Positions 26,387 through 34,451 of a stretch of DNA of 64,000 bases are shown here, in pieces; the stretch's first letter is position 1; every line of letters starts with the position of its first letter. The position numbers and the translations under genes are program-made. Location: positions 1 to 64,000 of the forward strand of contig CAZDOK010000011.1 in assembly GCA_964507025.1 (NCBI GenBank), in the 5' to 3' direction. Under the pieces are notes generated by a model, which was not told the DNA's origin, did not search any database, and worked only from the letters and a program-made list of their open reading frames with translations. The stretch comes from Amarobacter sp964507025 (GTDB lineage: Bacteria; Chloroflexota; Dehalococcoidia; Tepidiformales; Tepidiformaceae).

Positions 26387-26455
26387 TACAATCCCGCCCG
26401 CAATACCGGTCGCCCGGGACTTTCCCGGGTCTCCGTGGCCACGCCCGGCGTGGCC
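26387..26455 (+). promoter_or_regulatory. Promoter hexamer and double-hairpin leader of the acyl-CoA dehydrogenase gene
   Basis: TACAAT at 26387-26392 is a -10 candidate. The leader then holds two perfect hairpins: 26413-26419 with 26423-26429 (7 bp, loop CTT) and 26437-26444 with 26448-26455 (8 bp, loop CCG). Neither is followed by a T-run, so they are more likely stabilising or regulatory than terminating. Confidence 0.45.
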
Positions 26456-26483
26456 GCCACTATGTGAAAGGGACACCCACTAC

Positions 26484-27593
26484 ATGGACCTCGGCCTCAG
26501 CGAAGAACAGGAACTGCTGAAAAACTCCGCCCGCGAATTCCTCGAGAAGGAGTGCCCCGAAGAGCACGTCCGCGCGATGGAAGAAGACGAAAAGGGCTAT
26601 AGCCCCGCCCTCTGGAAGAAGATGGCGGACCTCGGCTGGCAGGGCCTCATGATCCCCGAGGAGCACGGCGGCGCCGGCTTCTCCTTCCTCGACCTCTGCG
26701 TCCTCGTCGAAGAGTTCGGCCGCGCCCTCGTCCCGGGCCCCTTCATCCCGAACGCCGTCTGCGCCAGCGAGCTCATCCTCGCCGGTAGCGATGCCCAGAA
26801 GGCGAAGTACCTCCCGAAGATCGCCGATGGCTCCGCCATCCACACCTACGCCATCACCGAGCCCAGCGGCCGCTGGGATCGCGAAGGCATCGAGATGAAG
26901 GCCGCCGCCAGCGGCTCCGACTTCGTCCTCAACGGCACGAAGCTCTTCGTCCCCGATGCCCACGTGGCTGACTACCTCCACGTCGTCGCCTGGAAGCCCG
27001 ATGGCCGCCTGAGCACCTTCATCGTGCCGCGCGACCAGGCCGGCGTCTCCGTGACCGTCCTCAAGACCATCGCCGCCGACAAGCAGGCCGAAGTCACCTT
27101 CAAGGACGTGAAAGTCGCCGCCGATGACGTCATCGACATGGACGACAAGACCGCATCGCGCCTCCGCAACATGGCCACCAACCTCGAATGCGCCTATCTG
27201 GTCGGCCTCGCCCAGCGCGACTTCGAGATCTCGGTGAACTACGCCAAGGAGCGCGTCCAGTTCGGCCGCCCGATCGGCTCGTTCCAGGCCATCCAGCACA
27301 AGGCCGCCGACATGGTGACCGATGTCGATGGCATGCGGTTCATCATGTACAAGGCTGCCTGGGCGACCAGCGAGGACGAGTCCTCGGCGGATATGGACAC
27401 CGCGATGGCGAAGGCCTGGTGCAGCGACGCCAGCCGCCGCGTGGTGGCTCACGGCCAGCAGATCCACGGTGGTATCGGCTTCACCAAGGACTACATCATC
27501 CAGCTGTTCTTCCGCCGCCAGAAGCGCGCCGAGCTCTTCTGGGGCGATGGCGATTTCCACCGCGAACGCGTCGCCGAGATGCTCGAGATCTAA
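26484..27593 (+). CDS. Acyl-CoA dehydrogenase family protein
   Basis: 369-residue flavoprotein fold: N-terminal helical domain starting MDLGLSEEQELLKNSAREF, middle beta domain (Y-A-I-T-E-P, residues about 127-132) and C-terminal helical domain with RVQFGRPIGSFQAIQHK and H-G-G-I-G-F-T. It introduces an alpha,beta double bond in acyl-CoA with electron-transfer flavoprotein as acceptor. The catalytic base cannot be fixed by eye. Monocistronic, with its own promoter and a hairpin after the stop. Confidence 0.92.
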   Translation: MDLGLSEEQELLKNSAREFLEKECPEEHVRAMEEDEKGYSPALWKKMADLGWQGLMIPEEHGGAGFSFLDLCVLVEEFGRALVPGPFIPNAVCASELILAGSDAQKAKYLPKIADGSAIHTYAITEPSGRWDREGIEMKAAASGSDFVLNGTKLFVPDAHVADYLHVVAWKPDGRLSTFIVPRDQAGVSVTVLKTIAADKQAEVTFKDVKVAADDVIDMDDKTASRLRNMATNLECAYLVGLAQRDFEISVNYAKERVQFGRPIGSFQAIQHKAADMVTDVDGMRFIMYKAAWATSEDESSADMDTAMAKAWCSDASRRVVAHGQQIHGGIGFTKDYIIQLFFRRQKRAELFWGDGDFHRERVAEMLEI

Positions 27594-27620
27594 TCCTCGC
27601 TCCGGCAGTTGCCGAAACAC

Positions 27621-27649
27621 AGGGGGATGGCCATTCAGGCCATCCCCCT
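27621..27649 (+). terminator. Terminator-like hairpin
   Basis: 12-bp stem (27621-27632 with 27638-27649), loop ATTCA, 28 nt after the acyl-CoA dehydrogenase stop. The tail is not T-rich. Confidence 0.5.
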
Positions 27650-27738
27650 CGCCGTGCCCGAAGGGGGCTCGAATTGGCGCGTGCCGCTTCGAACCCACAG
27701 AATGCCTGAACGACGGGAAGCATAACAAGGAGAGGACA

Positions 27739-28224
27739 TTGAACTTTCGCAAACTGGCCATCTGGGCGGGGATCGTCCCCGTCGCCCTCGGCGCCACCTT
27801 CCTAGCTGCGTGCGGCGGCGACGATGATGGCGGTTCGGGCGGCACCGGCAGCGATGAAGACTACGTCTCCGCCATCTGCAAGGCAGGCGTCGATTTCAGC
27901 AAGGCCCTCGAGGAAGTCTTCAAGGACCCCTCGGCGCTCACCGACGAGGATAAGGCCATCGAGAAGCTCTCCGAAGCGTTCGAGGACTTCGCCAACGACT
28001 TCGCGAAGGCCAAGCCCCCGGCCGACCTCAAGGAATGGCACAGCGAAGCCTCGAAGCAGCTCAAGGACGGCGTGAAGCAGTTGAAGGAGGGCGACCTCGA
28101 AGGCGGTATCTTCGCCGGCGACAGCCCCTTCCCCGAGCCCCCGGCCGAGGCGGGCGAGCGGCTGAGCAAGATCGCTGAGACCAACGAGGACTGCCAGGAA
28201 GCCGACTTCTCGTTCACCGACTAG
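27739..28224 (+). CDS. Putative lipoprotein, unknown
   Basis: 161 residues. An N-terminal signal ends in the lipobox L-A-A-C (cysteine about residue 24), followed by an Asp/Gly-rich linker and a charged helical domain rich in Lys, Glu and Asp. Two later cysteines (S-A-I-C-K-A; E-D-C-Q-E) may form a disulfide. No family recognised. The TTG start follows AAGGAGAGG. It has its own terminator and is expected on the outer face of the membrane. Confidence 0.75.
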   Translation: MNFRKLAIWAGIVPVALGATFLAACGGDDDGGSGGTGSDEDYVSAICKAGVDFSKALEEVFKDPSALTDEDKAIEKLSEAFEDFANDFAKAKPPADLKEWHSEASKQLKDGVKQLKEGDLEGGIFAGDSPFPEPPAEAGERLSKIAETNEDCQEADFSFTD

Positions 28225-28248
28225 CGGGCCGGCCAGCCATCACCACCA

Positions 28249-28277
28249 AAGAGGGGGACGCACGTCGTCCCCCTCTT
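28249..28277 (+). terminator. Intrinsic terminator
   Basis: 12-bp stem (28249-28260 with 28266-28277; the 10-bp core is fully GC-rich), loop CACGT, then TCATTCC. It closes the lipoprotein gene. Confidence 0.65.
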
Positions 28278-28347
28278 CATTCCCGAACGTAAACGCCGCG
28301 TGCTCCACGGTGGCGCGCTGCGCGGAGAAACGCGAAGCTGAACTCCG

Positions 28348-29039
28348 ATGTTCCACGGGCCGTCGCGCCGCCGCTTGCCGAAAGCCCCCTGGCTGGCCGC
28401 CACCGCCGGCCTCGCGCTCGTCGCCGCCGCGCTACTGGTGGGCGACCGTGGAGCCAACAACCGGGAACCTGGCGAGGGAGGATACGTGGTCATCCGCCAC
28501 GTCCTCCTCGATGGCGACGTCATCAGCCGCCCCGAAGACGACGCACCCGGCTCGGTAACCGCCCAGTACACGGTCAACAAGCATCGCTGGGCCGCCACGT
28601 CCATGCCCATCTCGGTCGCCTACAACGCGACGGGCGCCCCGGAAGGCATCGATGCGGCCCCGCTCCTCCAGGATGCTGTCGCGAAGTGGAACGCCGTCGC
28701 GCCGCAGGCGTTTTCCTTCGCCTGGGCGGGCAACTCCACCGGCACGGGCGGCGCCTGCGGCGCCTCAGTCCAGCGCGACGGCGTGAACACGGTCACCTTC
28801 GCCGATGACCTGCCCTTCGGCACCCTCGGCCAGACCTGCACCGTCTGGTCGGTCTCCGGCGGTGCCAGCGCGCCGCTGGTCGAGTTCGACATGGAACTCA
28901 GCTCGAACGTGCAGTGGTCCACCGAAGAGACGACTCCGGCGAATCGCTACGACCTCTGGTCGACCATCCTGCACGAGGTGGGACACGCCGCCGGCCTCGG
29001 CCACACCCAGGACGGTTCGGCCGTCATGTACGCCTCGCT
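28348..29039 (+). CDS. Matrixin-type zinc metalloprotease (3' end lost in assembly gap)
   Basis: About 230 residues are visible. A basic N-terminus and hydrophobic helix (about 15-32) indicate export or anchoring. The catalytic zinc motif HEVGHAAGLGHT (HExxHxxGxxH) is near residue 210 and is followed by S-A-V-M-Y, the Met-turn, as in family M10A. The upstream part (V-A-K-W-N-A-V and F-A-D-D) fits the matrixin fold. The sequence then enters 100 N. The 12 bases after the gap (29140-29151) could encode the last residues and stop, but the frame cannot be trusted. Confidence 0.8.
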
Positions 29040-29139
29040 NNNNNNNNNNNNNNNNNNNNNNNNNNNNNNNNNNNNNNNNNNNNNNNNNNNNNNNNNNNNN
29101 NNNNNNNNNNNNNNNNNNNNNNNNNNNNNNNNNNNNNNN
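29040..29139. other. Assembly gap (100 N)
   Basis: Exactly 100 undetermined bases, the usual placeholder for a scaffold gap of unknown size. It interrupts the matrixin gene. Confidence 0.98.
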
Positions 29140-29147
29140 GCCCGCGA

Positions 29148-29450
29148 CTAGAAATCGACGTCGTCGAATGAGTGGCTGTGGCTGTGCCCGCCCGGTCCAT
29201 GGCTGTGCCCATGGCCGTGGTCATGGGAATGCCCGTGGTCCCCGCCGTCCTCGCCGCCGTCCGAATCCCACGGCGCCGGGCCGTCTTCGACGCCGGCCTG
29301 GGCCACGCCCACAACCGAGAACTGGCCGATTGCCTTTGATGCTTGCTTCCCGCACTTCGGGCAGGGGATGAACTGGACCACATCCGACATGGGCATGCGC
29401 TTCTCGGTGCGCGTGCCGCACCCCGGGCAAACGTATTCATAAAGTGCCAT
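29148..29450 (-). CDS. FmdB-type zinc ribbon protein with His-rich tail
   Basis: 100 residues. The N-terminal zinc ribbon (M-A-L-Y-E-Y-V-C-P-G-C-G near residues 1-12, then C-P-K-C-G) is of the FmdB regulatory family. The C-terminal third is a run of alternating His and Gly/Ser/Asp, like metal-storage tails of HypB or SlyD. It probably binds Zn, Ni or Cu. The ATG at 29450 starts the conserved ribbon, and the frame's upstream 12 codons are not needed. A second FmdB gene with a Cys-rich tail lies at 35557. Confidence 0.8.
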   Translation of the reverse strand: MALYEYVCPGCGTRTEKRMPMSDVVQFIPCPKCGKQASKAIGQFSVVGVAQAGVEDGPAPWDSDGGEDGGDHGHSHDHGHGHSHGPGGHSHSHSFDDVDF

Positions 29451-29482
29451 GCGGAAATCGTGCGCCCACGCGCGCCGGGTGG

Positions 29483-30169
29483 TCAACCTCCCTGGCGGGC
29501 CTCACGGTAGGCCCACCGCCGCCGCTCCCAGAGCGTCGGCGGCTCATCGCGCCACCGTGGGTGCAGGCGCGGCGTCGCCCAGTCCGGCGGCGGCTGCCAC
29601 CGTTCCCAGCCGGCGGCAAACGGCGCCCGGCGATGTTCGATGTCCTCGATGACCCGGGCCGCCTCGGCGCGCACCGCTTCCCCGAACTCCGCCGAATAGG
29701 CGCCAGTGGCAACCAGCTGCTCGAACTCCTCCAGGTCCTTCCACGACCACGAAAGGTCCGGCTCCACCACGATGTCCAGCGCATGGTCATTCGTGTCGAT
29801 GCCAATCGCCGTCCGGCGGAACGGCTCCTCCATGTTCACGTAGTACCGCGCGAACTGTCGTCCATCCCCCTCCCAGAAGCACCAGACCGAGTGCGCCTGT
29901 CCGGGGAACATCAGCCGGAGCATGTCCCGCCGCCACTCCCGCTCAACCAGCCGGCGGGGCTCCCCCGGGCTCTGCTGCCACGACATCACGGTCGTTCCAC
30001 GGGGCACGTACAGGGCCAGCAACTCATCGTCGCGCACCACCTGTGCTGGCCACGTCATCCCGGCCACACCATCGACGCGCGTGATGTAGCGCAACACCAC
30101 CTCTTCGCCAGGCTCCCAGCGCCGTTCCGTCACGATTCCATCGTTCGTCCGGCCGGGCCGTGCCGTCAA
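29483..30169 (-). CDS. DUF402 family protein
   Basis: 228 residues. The DUF402 signature is clear: F-A-R-Y-Y-V-N-M-E-E-P followed by D-x-N-D-H-A-L-D-I-V-V and W-S-W-K-D-L-E-E-F. Characterised members (FomD, Ntdp) hydrolyse nucleotide diphosphates or cytidylyl intermediates, but the activity here is not shown. The C-terminal 60 residues are Trp/Arg-rich. The start is a TTG at 30169, with a GTG 12 codons later as alternative. It follows the M23-like gene by 13 nt in the same direction. Confidence 0.75.
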   Translation of the reverse strand: MTARPGRTNDGIVTERRWEPGEEVVLRYITRVDGVAGMTWPAQVVRDDELLALYVPRGTTVMSWQQSPGEPRRLVEREWRRDMLRLMFPGQAHSVWCFWEGDGRQFARYYVNMEEPFRRTAIGIDTNDHALDIVVEPDLSWSWKDLEEFEQLVATGAYSAEFGEAVRAEAARVIEDIEHRRAPFAAGWERWQPPPDWATPRLHPRWRDEPPTLWERRRWAYREARQGG

Positions 30170-30182
30170 CGGGGCCAGCCGT

Positions 30183-31187
30183 CTAGTACGCCCGTGGGAG
30201 CGGTGTCGGCGTGTTCTTCGGCGGGATCGGGGTCCGCGTCGGGGTTGGAGTCCGCGTTGGCGTCGGCGTGATCGTCGGCGTCGCGGTCGGCGGGCCCATC
30301 GTCGGTGTGTGCGTGGGCGTCGCCGTCGGCGGCGGCGGACCCGAGCCGCCAGACGACGGCGTCTTGGCCGCGGACGGTTTGGGTGTCGGCGTCTCAGTCG
30401 GCTCTTTCGTCGGTGTCACCGTCGGGGTCTGTGTCGGGGTCGGGGTCGGCGTCCACGGAATGACCTCCCGGCCCGGGATCTGGACGAAATCGGCCGGGTC
30501 GACCGGCACGCCGTTGTAGCGGATCTCGAAATGCAGGAATCCATCCGGCTCGCCCATCCCCACGACCGTCGACTTCGAAACGAGGTTCCCCTTCGCGACC
30601 CGCGTCGTCTGCAGCCAGCCGTACAGCGTCGAGAACCCGCTCCCGCAGTCGACGATCACGTGCAAGCCGTAGGCATCGCTCGTGCCGGTTTCGGCCACGC
30701 TCCCGTCACAGGCCGATTCGACCGTGATGGTCTTCAAGCCGACCAGCGAGAAGTCGACTCCCGCGTGCTTCAGGCCATCTCCGCGGTCGGTCCCAAAGTC
30801 GTCTTCAAGGCCCGCGTGGGCTGTCAGTGGCAGTTCGAACCGCTTCCCGCCCGCAATCAGGTACTCCTTGATGTCGGGTTTGGGGGGGTTCGCCGGGAGT
30901 TCGGCCGTCCCCTCGTGGCTGCCCCCGGCACGGTTTGCAGGGTTTCGCGTGGGCGCGATCGGGAACGGCGTGGAAGTCGGGGCTTCCGTTTCCACCCCGT
31001 CCGGCAGGGATGTTGTATCGGCCGGCTCGTGTCCTGAACCACCGCCGAGCACGGCCATGCCGACCCATGCGACGACGCCCAGCACGGGAAGGGCGGCAAG
31101 CAGATACAGCGGCGCCATCCGCCGCTCCCGCGATCCCCCCCGGGCCTTCTGGAAGTCACGCCCATAGAAGCCCTTGCCTGGCGGCAT
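30183..31187 (-). CDS. M23/LytM-like protein with degenerate zinc site and Thr/Pro-rich tail
   Basis: 334 residues: basic N-terminus, one transmembrane helix (about 24-48), a LytM-type domain (about 110-240) and a 90-residue C-terminal tail of T-P repeats. The first metal motif (HAGVDF) and L-H-F-E-I-R are kept, but the usual HxH histidine in the Y-x-H-L block is replaced (L-Y-G-W-L). It may be a non-catalytic LytM protein, such as those that activate amidases. The low-complexity tail appears in the DNA as GGCGTC-like repeats. Confidence 0.72.
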   Translation of the reverse strand: MPPGKGFYGRDFQKARGGSRERRMAPLYLLAALPVLGVVAWVGMAVLGGGSGHEPADTTSLPDGVETEAPTSTPFPIAPTRNPANRAGGSHEGTAELPANPPKPDIKEYLIAGGKRFELPLTAHAGLEDDFGTDRGDGLKHAGVDFSLVGLKTITVESACDGSVAETGTSDAYGLHVIVDCGSGFSTLYGWLQTTRVAKGNLVSKSTVVGMGEPDGFLHFEIRYNGVPVDPADFVQIPGREVIPWTPTPTPTQTPTVTPTKEPTETPTPKPSAAKTPSSGGSGPPPPTATPTHTPTMGPPTATPTITPTPTRTPTPTRTPIPPKNTPTPLPRAY

Positions 31188-31190
31188 ACC

Positions 31191-31610
31191 TCACCTCACC
31201 CCATGTCCACCGTGCGCGGCATCGCCGTGCACCGGCAGTTCCGCGCTCGCCCGGGAATCCTCGGTCACCGGCTCGAACACCAGCACGTCGCCGGGCTTCA
31301 CGGGGTTCGCAGCCCCCGTGCCCAGCTCAACAACGCCCCACGTCCCCCGGCCTCCAAATGCCAGCCCGATCCACGGCCTAACATCGCGCGAGACTTTCGT
31401 CACCCGGAAGTCCCGGTCGTAGAACACCGCGTCGATGGCGAAGCGCATGAACATCATGTGGATCGACGAACAGGGCCGGATGTCGATCGCCTCGCCATCC
31501 GCGAGAGCGCCCCGGAGCATCAGCCCGCGCGTGCGAGACCACATCCGGTGGGCCGGGGCGACCCGCCGGGCAACGACAATGCCGGTTTCCTCGATGCGTA
31601 TCTGGTGCAT
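31191..31610 (-). CDS. DUF192 family protein
   Basis: 139 residues. The domain pattern is W-S-R-T-R-G-L-M-L-R (about 24-33), I-H-M-M-F-M-R-F-A-I-D-A-V-F and a late V-V-E-L-G-T-G. Members are small beta-barrel proteins, often exported, with unknown biochemistry. The start at the ATG before H-Q-I-R is preferred; the frame extends 11 codons further. It lies 3 nt upstream of the M23-like gene and is probably in one unit with it and the DUF402 gene. Confidence 0.78.
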   Translation of the reverse strand: MHQIRIEETGIVVARRVAPAHRMWSRTRGLMLRGALADGEAIDIRPCSSIHMMFMRFAIDAVFYDRDFRVTKVSRDVRPWIGLAFGGRGTWGVVELGTGAANPVKPGDVLVFEPVTEDSRASAELPVHGDAAHGGHGVR

Positions 31611-31766
31611 GGTTCGAACCGGGCGGAGCGCTGCTCCACCCATACCTATCTATCGGCGCCAGGACCCCCGATCACCAGCGCCTTGACCTTTCTCGGAGCT
31701 CCGTTGCACGTGGGGCCGCCGCCCTGAATAGTGCGGGTGCAAATACCAAGAGGATGCGCCGCACAC

Positions 31767-32162
31767 ATGCCCCGGCATCGCCCCCGCCTGGGCCAGGGTC
31801 TCGAGGCCCTGGTTTCACCCGTCCGTCACGACCCGTCAGACGAGCCAGCGGAGCTCTCACGCCTCGCCGACCCCACGCCCACCAGTCAACCACCCCGGCC
31901 AACCGCATGGGAGTACGCCCTTATCGCGCCAATCCGGCGGAAACGGCGGCGGGCCGCCTGCCGGATCACGGTCCTCTCCGGCGACCTCCTCCGTAAGCCA
32001 GAGAGCCATCGCCTTCGCGGCATCGGCCCGCTGGTCGCACTCGGCCTTCTTGGCGCCGGCGGGTGGGAGCTCGTCGCTCTCCACGGCCGCTCGTACATCC
32101 TGAAGCGCCCGGCGCGGGCGCTCCCCCCGCAAGCAGGTTTACGCCTACGGTATCTCGCGTAA
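31767..32162 (+). CDS. Small protein: ParB-like N-terminal peptide plus DUF4177-like domain
   Basis: 131 residues. The start M-P-R-H-R-P-R-L-G-Q-G-L-E-A-L recalls the N-terminal box of ParB proteins (G-L-G-R-G-L-x-A-L). After a Pro/Ser-rich linker comes a domain (about 60-120) with W-E-Y-A-L-I, L-G-A-G-G-W-E-L-V-A-L and Y-I-L-K-R-P, the hallmarks of DUF4177. No ParB catalytic or HTH region is present. The ATG at 31767 is chosen to begin at this box. Function unknown. Confidence 0.6.
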   Translation: MPRHRPRLGQGLEALVSPVRHDPSDEPAELSRLADPTPTSQPPRPTAWEYALIAPIRRKRRRAACRITVLSGDLLRKPESHRLRGIGPLVALGLLGAGGWELVALHGRSYILKRPARALPPQAGLRLRYLA

Positions 32163-32163
32163 A

Positions 32164-32175
32164 CTTCGCGCGAAG
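32164..32175. promoter_or_regulatory. 12-bp perfect palindrome upstream of LLM oxidoreductase
   Basis: CTTCGCGCGAAG, directly after the stop of the DUF4177-like gene and about 40 nt before the LLM gene. It could be an operator. The motif ATCTCGCGT also occurs on both sides of it (about 32152 and 32182). Confidence 0.3.
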
Positions 32176-32212
32176 CTAAGAATCTCGCGTGGACGCGCGC
32201 CAGGAGCAGGAC

Positions 32213-33406
32213 TTGACCTACCGACCACACCGGATGCGCTTCGGCATCTTCCTCGCCCCCTTTCACCGGGTGGGCGAGAACCCGACGGTCGCCCTCGAGC
32301 GGGACCTCGAGCTGGCCGAGCACCTCGACCGCCTGGACTTCGACGAAGCCTGGTTCGGCGAGCACCACTCCGCCGGCTGGGAGCTCATTGCTTCGCCTGA
32401 ACTGATGATCGCCGCCGCAGCGCAGCGCACCCGGACCATCCGTCTCGGGACCGGCGTCTCGTCGCTCCCCTACCACCATCCGTTCATGCTCGCCGACCGC
32501 ATGGTGCAGCTCGACCACATGACGCGCGGACGCGCCATGTTCGGCGTCGGCCCGGGCGCCCTCACCTCCGATGCGTACATGCTTGGCATCGATGCGCTCA
32601 CGCAGCGCCAGCGCATGGATGAGGCGCTCGGCGTCATCCTGCGCCTCTTTCGCGGCGAGACCGTCACCATGGAGACCGACTGGTTCACCCTGCGCGAAGC
32701 CAGGCTCCAGCTCGCCCCGTACACGTACCCCCACATGCCCGTCGCCGTCGCCAGCACGTTCTCCCCTGCGGGACCCGTCGCCGCCGGCAAGCATGGTGTT
32801 GGCATCCTCTCGGTTGCCGTTTCCCAGCCGGGCGGCCTCATCTCCCTCGCCAAGACCTGGGAGATGGCCCAGGACGCCGCCGACAAGGCAGGCCAGGCCA
32901 TTAGCCGCGACGACTGGCGGCTCGTGATCCCCGTTCACCTCTCGGACTCTCGGGAGCAGGCCATCAGCGATGTCGCCGAAGGCGCCTTTCGCTACAACAG
33001 GGACTACTTCGAGAATACCCTCGGGCGCCCCGCCGACCCGAACAACCCCAACGACATCCGGGCCTCGACAGAACGCGGGGGCGCAATCATCGGCACACCC
33101 GACGACGCCATCGCCGCCATCGAGCGCATGCTCGAGATGTCAGGCGGGTTCGGCGCCATTCTTGGCCTGGCCCACGAATGGACGACCTGGGAGAAGACGA
33201 AGTACAGCTACGAACTCTGGGCCCGCTACGTTGCGCCTCACTTCCAGGGCCAGCTCGACCGCATCCGTGCCAGCCAGCAGTTTGTTTCCGAACACCGCGC
33301 CAGCATCTTCGGACCGAACGCCATGGCCATCGGCAAGGCATTCGTCGATGCGGGGGTCTCCCTCCCCGAAGAGATGGTCCGGCGGATGCAGCGGGGGAAT
33401 ACCTAA
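32213..33406 (+). CDS. LLM-class flavin-dependent oxidoreductase
   Basis: 397-residue bacterial-luciferase-like TIM barrel. It resembles long-chain alkane or limonene-type monooxygenases: an M-R-F-G-I-F-L-A-P-F start, D-E-A-W-F-G-E-H-H-S near residue 45, and a G-V-G-P-G-A block. FMN or F420 is the likely cofactor. The TTG at 32213 follows AGGAG at good spacing; a GTG at 32189 and an ATG at 32234 are alternatives. It is convergent with a second LLM gene 7 nt away. Confidence 0.85.
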   Translation: MTYRPHRMRFGIFLAPFHRVGENPTVALERDLELAEHLDRLDFDEAWFGEHHSAGWELIASPELMIAAAAQRTRTIRLGTGVSSLPYHHPFMLADRMVQLDHMTRGRAMFGVGPGALTSDAYMLGIDALTQRQRMDEALGVILRLFRGETVTMETDWFTLREARLQLAPYTYPHMPVAVASTFSPAGPVAAGKHGVGILSVAVSQPGGLISLAKTWEMAQDAADKAGQAISRDDWRLVIPVHLSDSREQAISDVAEGAFRYNRDYFENTLGRPADPNNPNDIRASTERGGAIIGTPDDAIAAIERMLEMSGGFGAILGLAHEWTTWEKTKYSYELWARYVAPHFQGQLDRIRASQQFVSEHRASIFGPNAMAIGKAFVDAGVSLPEEMVRRMQRGNT

Positions 33407-33413
33407 CCGAAGC

Positions 33414-34343
33414 TCAAACTCCGGCCTTCGCCAGCCCGGCCAGCAGCTCCGCCGTACGCTGACCCACTCCCTGATCGCCGTCGATCGGGAAGATCGACGC
33501 GTTGAAGTCGGTCACGCCGGCTGCCGCCAGGGCACGCACCTGCGCCTCGACCTCCGCCTCGCTCCCGACGATGGCGATATCTGCCGGCCCCGGCGCGCCT
33601 TCGACATCCAGCACGGCCCTGTACGAAGGAAGCGCACCGTAGTTCGCGAAAACCTTCGCAGCCGCTTCTTTCGCCTCACCCACTTTCGCGGTGACCGCGA
33701 CCGGAAAGCCGGACACGATCCGCGGCGCCGGGCGCCCTGCCTCGGCCGCCGCCGCACGGATCGCCGGGATGGCCGCTTCCTCAAGGTACTTCGGGCCACC
33801 CATCCAGGTGGCCGTGCCATCGGCCATCCTCCCGGCGAGCTTGAGCATCTGGGGCCCGAGGGCCGCGACGATCACCTGGGGCCGGGGGGCGTCGGGGACC
33901 GTCACGCGGGCCATCACCCGGTACTCCTCGCCGCGGTGCATCACCTGTTCTCCGCTCACCAGCGGAACGAGCACCGACAGGTACTCCCGCATGTGCCGCA
34001 CCGGCTTCGAGTAATCGAGCCCGAGCATGTTCTCGATCACGACTTTGTGACTCAAACCTATCCCAAGCGTAAAGCGGCCCCCGGTCGCGGCTGACGCCGT
34101 CAACGCCTGCTGCGCCAACGCCACGGGATGGCGCGGGTAGGTCGGGACCACGAACGTCCCCAGTTCGAGCCTCTCGGTCACCCGTCCCGCCAGCGCCAGC
34201 ACCATCACTGCGTCGAATCCAAAGATGTTCGGCATCCAGGCCGAATCGAACCCCGCCTGTTCCGCCCGCTCAAATGCCCTCATCAGCTGCGAGAGGTTGC
34301 CGTCCTCGCCGACCCCGGCGCCAATCCCCAGCCCGATCTTCAC
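33414..34343 (-). CDS. LLM-class F420-dependent oxidoreductase
   Basis: 309-residue luciferase-like protein. The shorter length, M-K-I-G-L-G-I-G start, F-V-V-P-T-Y-P-R-H-P block and G-I-G-L-S-H fit F420-dependent LLM enzymes common in actinobacteria and Chloroflexota. Substrate unknown. A GTG start follows a GGAGGAG-rich site. It is distinct in sequence from the convergent neighbour, so the pair is not a recent duplication. Confidence 0.85.
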   Translation of the reverse strand: MKIGLGIGAGVGEDGNLSQLMRAFERAEQAGFDSAWMPNIFGFDAVMVLALAGRVTERLELGTFVVPTYPRHPVALAQQALTASAATGGRFTLGIGLSHKVVIENMLGLDYSKPVRHMREYLSVLVPLVSGEQVMHRGEEYRVMARVTVPDAPRPQVIVAALGPQMLKLAGRMADGTATWMGGPKYLEEAAIPAIRAAAAEAGRPAPRIVSGFPVAVTAKVGEAKEAAAKVFANYGALPSYRAVLDVEGAPGPADIAIVGSEAEVEAQVRALAAAGVTDFNASIFPIDGDQGVGQRTAELLAGLAKAGV

Positions 34344-34438
34344 GTCCTCAACTCCTCCGTGGTGTGCAAGTCGGCAAGCCTACGCGGGCGCACGGCCTGC
34401 GGAAAGCGCCGCCGCCTGAGCCAGGCTCGCGCAGACGC

Positions 34439-34444
34439 TACACT
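34439..34444 (+). promoter_or_regulatory. -10 element 7 nt before a start codon (leaderless promoter)
   Basis: TACACT, then 7 nt, then the ATG at 34452. Transcription should start at or next to the ATG, and no ribosome site is present. Confidence 0.45.
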
Positions 34445-34451
34445 TCCGATC

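Noticed and set aside
30200..30460. GGCGTCGGCGT-like tandem DNA repeat
   Set aside because: It is the coding sequence of the Thr/Pro tail of the LytM-like protein, not an independent repeat element.
31590..31660. GGTTCGAACC with nearby GGAGCAGCGCTCC, like a tRNA T-arm and D-arm
   Set aside because: No acceptor or anticodon stems can be drawn on either strand, and the segment is the upstream region and start of the DUF192 gene.
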